Below, piece after piece: positions 1-6,564 of a stretch of DNA of 7,296 nucleotides. The stretch's first letter is position 1. Each line of letters starts with the position of its first letter. The notes below the pieces were generated by a model that had not been told where the DNA came from, searched no databases, and was given only the letters and a program-made list of their open reading frames with translations. This DNA is from an uncultured cyanobacterium. GTDB taxonomy: Bacteria > Cyanobacteriota > Cyanobacteriia > Cyanobacteriales > Geitlerinemataceae. The translations under genes and the position numbers were made by a program. The stretch covers positions 1 through 7,296 of the forward strand of contig CAKZKB010000664.1 in the NCBI GenBank assembly GCA_937121005.1, written 5' to 3'.

Positions 1-365
1 TTTTAGGCTACATTGGCTACTCGTCTCGCCACGTCACTTTTGTATTGGAAGATGGCGCTTTAAACATTCGCGGCGACATTTACGGACGCACGATCCCCCT
101 GGAGTCGATCGCCATCGAAGACGCGCAACAAATCGACCTCGATCGGCGATCGCCATACTACCCCAAGTGGCGAACCAACGGTGCGGGGTTGCCGGGGTAT
201 CGCGCTGGATGGTTTAAGCTCAATAATGGCGAAAAGGCGTTACTATTTGTTACGCAAAATGAGAATGTTCTCTATCTTCCGACAGATGACAACTACGCAG
301 TCATGGCGAGCGTTGCCGAACCGGAAGAATTTTTGCGATCGCTGCGAGCTACAATAGAACGGTAG
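1..365 (+). CDS. Bacterial PH-like domain protein, C-terminal part (5' end outside window)
   Basis: The frame is open from the left edge (first full codon at base 3) to a TAG at 363-365, giving 120 residues with no start in the window. The TTG at 45 is in frame but lies inside the domain, so the gene almost certainly begins upstream. The sequence alternates short beta-strands and has the signature I associate with the bacterial PH-like family (Pfam bPH_5 type): a YGRTIPLESI segment, then TNGAGLPGYRAGWFKL, a NGEKALLFVT strand, a YLPTDD turn, and a final EEFLRSL helix. PH-like domains of this kind are usually small membrane-associated or ligand-binding modules of unknown role; no catalytic residues are visible. 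The stop is 17 bases before the methyltransferase start on the same strand, so co-transcription is likely. The fold is assigned by pattern recognition; the cellular role is unknown. Confidence 0.75.
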   Translation, partial: LGYIGYSSRHVTFVLEDGALNIRGDIYGRTIPLESIAIEDAQQIDLDRRSPYYPKWRTNGAGLPGYRAGWFKLNNGEKALLFVTQNENVLYLPTDDNYAVMASVAEPEEFLRSLRATIER

Positions 366-382
366 ACTGACGCGCCACTGTA

Positions 383-1045
383 ATGTCATCCCGCACGATT
401 TGCTTAACGCCCGAACTCCACGATTATATGCTCTCGGTGTCGTTGCGAGAGACAGAGATTTTATCGCAACTGCGCCAAGAAACCGCCAACCACCCGCGAT
501 CGAATATGCAAATTGCCCCGGAACAAGGTCAATTGATGTCCTTGCTGGTGCAACTTTTGGGGGCCAAAAAGACTCTCGAAATCGGTGTTTTTACGGGGTA
601 TAGCGCTCTCAGCGTGGCCCTAGCGCTGCCCCCAGATGGTAAAATTATTGCTTGCGATATTAGCGAAGAATATACGGCTGTGGCGCGTCGGTATTGGCAA
701 GCGGCGGGAGTGTCCGATAAAATCGATTTGCGGTTGGCTCCAGCGTTGGAAACTTTAGATGCGTTACTCGCCAATGGCGGTGCGGGAACCTTCGATTTTG
801 CCTTCATTGATGCGGACAAAGAAAACTATCTGGCTTACTACGAGCGATCGCTACAACTGTTGCGACAAGGGGGATTAGTTGCCATCGATAACGTTTTGTG
901 GCACGGTCGAGTTATCGATCCTGAGAGTCAAGATGAGGAGACGATCGCCATTCGCGAATTGAACGACAAAATTGCTAAGGACGATCGCGTCACTCTCAGT
1001 TTAGTCCCGATCGCCGATGGTGTCACCCTGGCGATGAAGCGCTAG
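383..1045 (+). CDS. Class I SAM-dependent, cation-dependent O-methyltransferase (CCoAOMT-like, Methyltransf_3)
   Basis: This is a complete 220-residue protein, the usual length for the small bacterial members of the caffeoyl-CoA O-methyltransferase family. It transfers a methyl group from S-adenosylmethionine to a hydroxyl, typically of a catechol-like phenolic. The SAM-binding glycine motif is LEIGVFTGYSAL (residues 65-76), followed by the acidic strand end ACDIS (90-94). FIDADKENY (141-149) supplies D143 and AIDN (167-170) supplies D169 and N170; the 26-residue spacing matches the three metal ligands known in plant CCoAOMT. It closely resembles the cyanobacterial enzyme characterised in Synechocystis (SynOMT). 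The ATG at 383 is preferred because the LTPELHDYMLSVSLRE stretch just after it is part of the family's N-terminal helix. There is no clear Shine-Dalgarno sequence. It follows the PH-like gene by 17 bases, so it is probably the second gene of an operon. The true substrate cannot be read from the sequence. Confidence 0.93.
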   Translation: MSSRTICLTPELHDYMLSVSLRETEILSQLRQETANHPRSNMQIAPEQGQLMSLLVQLLGAKKTLEIGVFTGYSALSVALALPPDGKIIACDISEEYTAVARRYWQAAGVSDKIDLRLAPALETLDALLANGGAGTFDFAFIDADKENYLAYYERSLQLLRQGGLVAIDNVLWHGRVIDPESQDEETIAIRELNDKIAKDDRVTLSLVPIADGVTLAMKR

Positions 1046-1059
1046 ACGGTAGCGTTTTC

Positions 1060-1109
1060 TCCTCGTAGCGTCCCTCTTGTGGAGGCTCCGCTTCCAGAAT
1101 ACACGAGGA
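1060..1109. repeat. Nested inverted repeat behind the methyltransferase
   Basis: The outer arms TCCTCGT (1060-1066) and ACGAGGA (1103-1109) are perfectly complementary. Between them lies a second hairpin, TGGAGGC (1080-1086), loop TCC, GCTTCCA (1090-1096), seven pairs with one G-U. It begins 15 bases after the methyltransferase stop, so it could affect the transcript's 3' end. No T-run follows either arm, so it is not a standard rho-independent terminator. The 10-base core GAGGCTCCGC (1082-1091) is the exact reverse complement of GCGGAGCCTC at 1227-1236 in the downstream repeat, so it looks like an inverted fragment of the same element. Confidence 0.6.
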
Positions 1110-1174
1110 AGTGCCTTTAGTCTAGCATTGTTCGGAAAAGCGCTACACTGGGAAATAGGCAAACACGATTTGCC
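1097..1174 (+). repeat. Direct repeat, copy A
   Basis: It begins GAATACACGAGG, continues with GCCTTTAGTCTAGCATT and ends with an AAAGCGCTACAC...GGCAAAC block. It aligns with copy B at 1216-1318: the first 33 bases match at 29 positions, and the AAGCGCTACAC and GGCAAAC blocks recur in the same order. Copy A lacks the internal hairpin present in copy B and its terminal palindrome is eroded to GGCAAA (1158-1163) / TTTGCC (1169-1174). Confidence 0.7.
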
Positions 1175-1215
1175 ACGTAAGCATTCAGGTAGTAGACAGA
1201 AACCCGGTTTTTGAA

Positions 1216-1318
1216 GAATACACGAGGCGGAGCCTCTAGTCTAGCATTCCCCGGCAGAGCCAGGGAACGAGGGGGAAAGCGCTACACTTGGGAATGGGCA
1301 AACGCCGTTTGCCCCTAC
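1216..1318 (+). repeat. Direct repeat, copy B, with two hairpins
   Basis: This is the fuller copy of the unit starting GAATACACGAGG. It contains GAGGC/GCCTC around GGA (about 1224-1236), a hairpin TTCCCCGGC (1247-1255) with loop AGA and GCCAGGGAA (1259-1267; one mismatched position that is G-U in one strand's RNA), the shared AAAGCGCTACAC block, and the terminal palindrome GGGCAAACG (1296-1304) / CGTTTGCCC (1306-1314) followed by CTAC. It happens to be open in the frame of the downstream gene, so a TTG at 1211 can be mistaken for that gene's start. Confidence 0.75.
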
Positions 1319-1327
1319 ATTGATATT

Positions 1328-4300
1328 ATGGATACGCTCTACGATCGCCAAGCTGTCTCTACCTACAACGAACGATCGCTCGCAGCTTTGCAACGGTCGA
1401 TCGCTGCCTTTGTAGGCGAATTTTCTCTCGTTCTCGTGCGCTGCAACTACAACTTTCTCAAACAAGAAATATTGCAACAGCTACGCGCCTCCTGCGATCT
1501 AGACTGTCGCGAACTCGTTCTTCCCAAACATATCGATACTCTGTTTGGTGCGATTCAAAAATTCGCCTTCCCCGATCCTCCCGATGTGTTGATGGTTTCC
1601 GGTTTAGAATCGGTTTCCGGCCTGGAAAAATGTTTGAGCGTGGCTAACTTAATCCGAGAAGAGTTTCGCGATCGCTTCGATTTCCCCCTTGTTTTTTGGC
1701 TCGACGATTGGGTTTTACAGCAATTCGTGCGTTACGCTCCCGACTTTAAAAGTTGGGCCGCTCCTACGATTAAATTTGAAGTTTCCACGTGCGAACTGCT
1801 CGATTTTTTACGAAATAAAGCCGACCTCCTATTTGCGAAAGTATTAGAAATGGGAGCCAAATCGTTTGTACATGGGGCGATCGATAGTGCCATGGGAGCG
1901 CAGCATCACCGTTTTTTAGAACGGGTTCGTCAAGATTTAGATCGCCGTCATGTAACTTGGGATGCGGAATTAGAAGCCAGCGTTCAGTTCGTTCTCGGCC
2001 GCGATAACTACGCTCGCGATCGCCTCGATCGGGCTCTAGAATGCTACCACAACAGCCTGCACTTTTGGCAAACAGGCAGGGACGATCGCGCTCGGTTGCG
2101 AGTTGCTGTCTTACTATTTTACATCGGTTTGTGCCACGCTAGACGTGCGGATTTGACCCCAGGAGAAAACCGCCAGCACTGGGAGCGATCGCGTCATTAT
2201 TTCCATCGCTGTATTGAGGACTTAGAAACTGCAAACCGACCCGATTTAGTCGCCAAATTCATCAGCCGACTCGGTGAAGTTTTGCGTCGCTTAGAAGCCT
2301 GGGACGACTTAGAGATGCTGGCACGATCGTCATTAAAACGGCATAGTGTGTTAGAATCAAAAGGCGCAACCTTCGACATTGTTTCGGTGGCGCAGCACTA
2401 CGGTTTTTTATCTGAAGTTCGCTTCCACAGGCGCGAATGGGAACAAGCGCAATGTTACGCTCGTTTGGCTCTAGAAACCATCGATCGATCGAAGTCGAAT
2501 TTGCCACAGCATCGAGCGCTGTATTTGCTGTTGATGGCGCGATCGCAACATCGCAACGGACAGACGGAAGCGGCGATTTCTGGCTTGGAAACCGCCAAGA
2601 ATTTAACCACTCTTAAAGGTTCGTCGTTGCACCAACACGATCTCAAACTCTATATCGATATTCTTGCCGAACTGCGAGCCATTTACTTCCAGAAAAAAGC
2701 CTACTTAGCCGCCTTCGATCTCAAGCAACAGCAACGAACCATCGAGCATCAATATGGTTTTAGGGCTTTTATTGGTGCGGCACAATTGCAACCCCAACAA
2801 CAGACGATTAATCCGGCTTCCGATAGCGTTTCTGGCGCGATCGCACCCGTTCCGACCCCCGCAGTCCGCGAAATCGCTGTCGCTGGAAGACAGCACGATA
2901 TCGATGGTTTGATGGAGCGCATGAGACGAAATGACTATAAATTAACCGTGATTCACGGACATTCGGGTGTGGGAAAAAGCTCGATCGTCAACGCGGGGTT
3001 AATTCCGCAACTGCAAACTTTACCCATCGGCGATCGCGTTCCTTTACCTGTTGTGGTGTCTGTTTATACGGACTGGTGCGGCGATATTTGGCGACAGCTA
3101 ACGCGATCGAGCGAGATACAAAAATTAACCTGCGATCGCGAGTGCGATCGGGTGGTGACTCGCTTGCGAAACAACATCGATTCTAACATTTTAACGGTTC
3201 TCTTTTTCGATCAGTTTGAAGAGTTCTTTTTCGTTTGCTTGCACCCCCGCGAACGACAGGTGTTCTATGGGTTTCTCGCACAGTGTCTCGATCTCCCTTT
3301 CGTGAAAATTATCCTCTCTATTCGCGAAGACTACTTGCACTATTTACTCGAACTCGAACGCACTACAAATCTCGATGCCATCAATAATAACATACTCGAT
3401 AAAGGGGTTCGCTACCCTCTGCGCGATTTCTCTCCCGAAGCGGCGCGATCGATCCTCCAACAACTGACCGAACGGACTCGATTTTATCTCGAACCAGCCT
3501 TAATTGACGAACTGGTAAAAGACTTGTCTCAAGAACGAACCGAAGTTCGTCCCATCGAATTGCAATTGGTTGGCGAACAACTACAAGAGTTAGGAATTAC
3601 CACCTTAGACAAGTATTTAAGTTTGGGTGAGTCTCCCAAACTCACTTTAGTTTCGCGATCGCTCCAACAAATTATCCGCGACTGCGGCGAGGAGAATACG
3701 AAAGCCGCTTGGACAGTATTGTACTGTCTGGTTGATGATAAAAATTTGCGTCCCCTTCGTACCGAAGCCGAACTGCGATCGGCCTTGAAACTGAAAAACG
3801 AACATCGGAAACTGGACTTAATTCTCTCCATTTTTGAAGGATCGGGGATCGTCTGTCGCCACCGGGAAGATCCCGACGATCGCTATCAATTGGTTTACGA
3901 TTATTTAGTCGAATCCATTCGCGAACATCAAGAGCGATCGTTTGCCAACCGCTTGGAAAAAAGCGAAGCCGCACAACGCCGCAGCGAAGTCGAAATCCAG
4001 AAGAAAAATCGACAACTCAACTGGTTGATTCGAGGACTGGCTTTCGTCCTATTTATTGTATTTTGTCTGTGGGTCAATGCCGAATCCCAAAGACAAGAAC
4101 TGGCCGAAAAAAGACAGCAAATCGAGCGCCAGAAACGGCGGGTAGAATTGTCCGCACGCACGGCAACCTCCGAGGCTTTGTTTTGGGAAAATCGCGAGTT
4201 CGATGCCTTGCTCGAAAGTTTGCGAGCCTGGAAAGAATTAAATGAGTTCGATCGCGTTTCTTTAGTCGATCGCCTGCGCGTTGTCACCACATTGCAGCAA

Positions 4301-6286
4301 GCACTTTACAACATTAAAGAACGCAACCGCTTGGAAGGCCATCAAGACAGCATTTGGGATGTCAGTTTTAGTCCCAATGGAAAACTTATCGCCTCCGCCA
4401 GTGCCGACAATACAGTAAAATTGTGGTGGCTTGACGGTCGCATCTCGAAGACGCTATCTTATCAAGAAAACGTCTCCAGTCTTGATTTTAGCGAAGACGG
4501 CCAGCGCGTTGTCGGTGCTAGCGTAGACGGAATCGTGAAGGTTTGGGATACAGACGGTAAAGTGTTGCTCGAATTTAAGGCAGCCGATGCCGATATTTAT
4601 AGCATTCGCTTTCATCCCCCAACTAACGCGATCGCGGTAGCAGCCAAAGATTGTACGATTAGCCTGTGGGACGCAAACGGAGAAAAACTGCAAGACTTCC
4701 GAGATGCGGCGGTTGCGGACAACGAAACTTGCGCTAGCGAAGCCAGCCACAGCGACAGCGTTTACGGTCTGGCGTGGAGTGCGGACGGTCAATTTTTAGC
4801 CTCTGCTAGCAGCGACAAAACGGTAAAAATTTGGCAACAAAATGGCAAACTTGTCACCACGCTACGGGGACATAAAGAGAAAGTTAATAGCGTTGCTTTC
4901 GTTCCCAACAGCGATACGATCGCAGCCGCAGGAGACGATGGCACGATTCGCTTTTGGCGGCGAAACGGACAGGCGATCGCGACGCTACAAGCACATCGAG
5001 ATTGGATTTATCGAATTCGGTTTAGCGAGGATGGTAAATGGTTAGCCTCAGCCAGTAACGACAAGACCGTTAAACTGTGGAAATGGGATGGAAACGATCG
5101 CGATCGCTTTGTTTTAGTCGATACGTTCGCCGGACACAGCGATGGAGTCACGGGGGTCAGCTTTCACCCGGATAAAAAGATAATGGCATCGGGAAGTTTG
5201 GATAAAAGCATCAAAATTTGGCATCTCGATCGTCCCTTACAAAGTCGCCGCCTCACCCGCCACAGCGATCGCGTTTGGGGAGTGGCGATCGCCCCCGATA
5301 ACAATACCATTGCTTCTGCCAGTTGGGATGGTACAATTAAATTATGGGGAAAAGATGGCCGCGAAATGGCTACCCTAGAAACGGGCGATCGTGCTAACAG
5401 CGTTGCCTTTTCTCCCGACGGTCGTACCCTTGCTTCTGGCGGTCAAGACTGTACCGTTCGCCTGTGGAACCGGGATGGAACGGAATTGAAAACCTTTGTC
5501 GATCCTCAGTTTTTAAGGACTAAAAATGCCTCGAAAAACGACGATACCAAAGGATGCGATCGACCCGCCAGCCACCGCCAACGAGTTTTAGAAGTAAATT
5601 TTTCCCCCGATGGGACGATGTTAGCTTCCGCAAGTCGCGACGGTATGGTAAAATTGTGGAGCGCAAGCGGAAACCTGCTGCAAGTGTTGCGCGGTCACGA
5701 CGATCGCGTTAACAGCGTCGCCTTTTCCCCGGACGGGGCCACAGTGGCTTCTGCTAGCGACGACGGTACGATAAAATTATGGAATACTGAAGGTCAACTG
5801 CTGGCAACGTTGCCGCTACCGTTCCAGCGCGATCGCGGCCATCGTTCCTATGTCACTCACGTGCGCTTCTCTCCCGATGGTAGCACGATCGCCTCGGCAG
5901 GTTGGGATAACACCGTCACCCTCTGGCGGCGAGACGGGACGTGGTTGCGCGATTACAGCCATAGCGATAGTGTCACCAGTATCAGCTTTCACCCGCAAGA
6001 TGGGGTGTTGGCGGCGGCCAGTTGGGACGGAACGGTGAAACTCTGGAACCTGCAAGATGGTACGCTGATTAAAGCCTTGCACGGTCACGAGTCTGGGGTG
6101 TTGAGCGTGCGCTTTTCCGGTGACGGTTTGACAGTGGCTTCGGGAAGTGCGGACGATACGGTGATTCTGTGGAATTTGGATTTAGATAACTTACTCGATC
6201 GCAGTTGCAATTGGCTGGCCAACTACTTACAAAACAATCCTAACGTCAGCGAGGCCGATCGCAATTCGTGCCCGGATTCCGGTTGA
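1328..6286 (+). CDS. Membrane-anchored TPR-STAND NTPase-WD40 (14-blade) protein
   Basis: A 1652-residue multidomain protein; numbering is from the ATG at 1328. Residues about 20-170 form an alpha/beta domain (LVLVRCNY at 34-41, VLMVSGLESV at 87-96, FPLVFWLDDWVLQQF at 119-133, APDFKSW at 137-143) without a P-loop; it resembles an N-terminal region I recall from other large cyanobacterial TPR/WD40 proteins. Residues about 200-480 are TPR-like helices, followed by a Gln/Pro/Ser linker. Residues about 515-880 are a STAND NTPase of the nSTAND1 type: Walker A GHSGVGKS (544-551), Walker B VLFFDQFEEF (acidic D628, E631, E632), a sensor-like LSIREDY (663-669), and a winged-helix end VYDYLVESI. One hydrophobic helix (about 900-917) sits between basic coiled-coil segments, followed by 14 WD40 blades (1002-1618) and a tail CNWLANYLQNNPNVSEADR, common at the end of such cyanobacterial proteins. 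The protein probably senses a ligand or partner through its propellers and switches by ATP binding. No nuclease, protease or other effector is recognisable. The ATG is chosen because upstream codons lie in repeat DNA. There is no clear ribosome-binding site and no downstream terminator. Confidence 0.9.
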   Translation: MDTLYDRQAVSTYNERSLAALQRSIAAFVGEFSLVLVRCNYNFLKQEILQQLRASCDLDCRELVLPKHIDTLFGAIQKFAFPDPPDVLMVSGLESVSGLEKCLSVANLIREEFRDRFDFPLVFWLDDWVLQQFVRYAPDFKSWAAPTIKFEVSTCELLDFLRNKADLLFAKVLEMGAKSFVHGAIDSAMGAQHHRFLERVRQDLDRRHVTWDAELEASVQFVLGRDNYARDRLDRALECYHNSLHFWQTGRDDRARLRVAVLLFYIGLCHARRADLTPGENRQHWERSRHYFHRCIEDLETANRPDLVAKFISRLGEVLRRLEAWDDLEMLARSSLKRHSVLESKGATFDIVSVAQHYGFLSEVRFHRREWEQAQCYARLALETIDRSKSNLPQHRALYLLLMARSQHRNGQTEAAISGLETAKNLTTLKGSSLHQHDLKLYIDILAELRAIYFQKKAYLAAFDLKQQQRTIEHQYGFRAFIGAAQLQPQQQTINPASDSVSGAIAPVPTPAVREIAVAGRQHDIDGLMERMRRNDYKLTVIHGHSGVGKSSIVNAGLIPQLQTLPIGDRVPLPVVVSVYTDWCGDIWRQLTRSSEIQKLTCDRECDRVVTRLRNNIDSNILTVLFFDQFEEFFFVCLHPRERQVFYGFLAQCLDLPFVKIILSIREDYLHYLLELERTTNLDAINNNILDKGVRYPLRDFSPEAARSILQQLTERTRFYLEPALIDELVKDLSQERTEVRPIELQLVGEQLQELGITTLDKYLSLGESPKLTLVSRSLQQIIRDCGEENTKAAWTVLYCLVDDKNLRPLRTEAELRSALKLKNEHRKLDLILSIFEGSGIVCRHREDPDDRYQLVYDYLVESIREHQERSFANRLEKSEAAQRRSEVEIQKKNRQLNWLIRGLAFVLFIVFCLWVNAESQRQELAEKRQQIERQKRRVELSARTATSEALFWENREFDALLESLRAWKELNEFDRVSLVDRLRVVTTLQQALYNIKERNRLEGHQDSIWDVSFSPNGKLIASASADNTVKLWWLDGRISKTLSYQENVSSLDFSEDGQRVVGASVDGIVKVWDTDGKVLLEFKAADADIYSIRFHPPTNAIAVAAKDCTISLWDANGEKLQDFRDAAVADNETCASEASHSDSVYGLAWSADGQFLASASSDKTVKIWQQNGKLVTTLRGHKEKVNSVAFVPNSDTIAAAGDDGTIRFWRRNGQAIATLQAHRDWIYRIRFSEDGKWLASASNDKTVKLWKWDGNDRDRFVLVDTFAGHSDGVTGVSFHPDKKIMASGSLDKSIKIWHLDRPLQSRRLTRHSDRVWGVAIAPDNNTIASASWDGTIKLWGKDGREMATLETGDRANSVAFSPDGRTLASGGQDCTVRLWNRDGTELKTFVDPQFLRTKNASKNDDTKGCDRPASHRQRVLEVNFSPDGTMLASASRDGMVKLWSASGNLLQVLRGHDDRVNSVAFSPDGATVASASDDGTIKLWNTEGQLLATLPLPFQRDRGHRSYVTHVRFSPDGSTIASAGWDNTVTLWRRDGTWLRDYSHSDSVTSISFHPQDGVLAAASWDGTVKLWNLQDGTLIKALHGHESGVLSVRFSGDGLTVASGSADDTVILWNLDLDNLLDRSCNWLANYLQNNPNVSEADRNSCPDSG
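4331..6181 (+). repeat. WD40 repeat array, 14 blades, inside the STAND protein
   Basis: Fourteen units of about 35-60 codons follow the pattern (G)H-x3-V-x2-V-x-FSPDG-x3-ASAS-x-D-x-T-V-x-LW. This count fits two seven-bladed beta-propellers, about residues 1002-1300 and 1305-1618. Blades 2 and 9 lack the GH dipeptide. Longer loops interrupt the array after blade 3 (about residues 1118-1141) and after blade 9 (about 1385-1416). The blades are well diverged in DNA, so the array is old rather than a fresh expansion. Blade boundaries were set by eye. Confidence 0.9.
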
Positions 6287-6376
6287 TAACACATCATTCC
6301 GTTCGTAAGGTTGGCAATTGTTTCACCCCTATTATACCCCGATCTCCAAGCAAGGGACGATCGTGCGGCTAATCTT

Positions 6377-6408
6377 TATGCTTATTGAGAATGGAGTCAA
6401 TAAGCATA
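6377..6408. repeat. Perfect 12-bp inverted repeat with 8-base loop
   Basis: The arms TATGCTTATTGA (6377-6388) and TCAATAAGCATA (6397-6408) are perfectly complementary around GAATGGAG. The stem is AT-rich and has no T-run on either side, so it does not look like a rho-independent terminator. It could be a protein-binding operator, a structured RNA element, or a 3'-end processing or stabilising hairpin for the upstream gene, whose stop lies 91 bases before it. Confidence 0.7.
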
Positions 6409-6564
6409 CGAGTTTACAAGGGTTTCAGACTGTGGTACGCTCGTTTTAAAATGCGATCGAATGGGGTATAGTGCTCGGTAGCGAAATTCGGGGGTATATG
6501 TCAGGTTGTGTACGTGACAGCCATCGGCGATCGCGGCTGAAACTCCCTTAACTTCGTTGGCAGT

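Larger units (their letters stand above)
1046..1327. repeat. Intergenic mosaic of short palindromic and direct repeats
   Basis: This 282-base spacer separates the methyltransferase from the giant STAND-WD40 gene. Nearly all of it is repeat-like: a nested inverted repeat at 1060-1109, a direct-repeat pair (1097-1174 and 1216-1318), a small AAACC/GGTTT palindrome at 1200-1210, and a 9-bp-stem palindrome at 1296-1314. The motifs resemble dispersed intergenic elements I recall from cyanobacterial genomes (GGGCAAAC palindromes ending in GCCCCTAC, GCATTCCC...GGGAACGAG hairpins, AGAAACCCGGTTT). There is no transposase or other gene. No good promoter could be picked out for the downstream gene, though one must lie here or upstream. 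Confidence 0.75.

Noticed and set aside
529..819. 96-codon frame on the - strand opposite the methyltransferase
   Set aside because: It overlaps the SAM-binding core of a clearly real methyltransferase gene.
1080..1096. Hairpin as a rho-independent terminator of the methyltransferase
   Set aside because: The short stem contains a G-U pair and no T-run follows; it is better explained as part of the repeat mosaic.
1211..1327. In-frame TTG-started extension of the STAND-WD40 gene
   Set aside because: It lies within a dispersed intergenic repeat and has no domain character; the ATG at 1328 is the better start.
1046..1327. CRISPR array or insertion sequence
   Set aside because: There are only two diverged direct copies, no regular spacing, no transposase and no Cas gene.
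3928..4290. 120-codon open frame on the - strand (and other antisense frames inside 1328-6286)
   Set aside because: These are out-of-frame shadows of the strongly supported STAND-WD40 coding sequence, with no recognisable protein features.
6311..6337. Promoter-like TTGGCA ... TTATAC
   Set aside because: The 15-base spacer is too short, both boxes are imperfect, and there is no gene downstream on that strand to drive.
6498..6551. 17-codon frame beginning after GGGGGTAT
   Set aside because: Too short to distinguish from chance, and the G-run is too close to the ATG for a normal ribosome-binding site.
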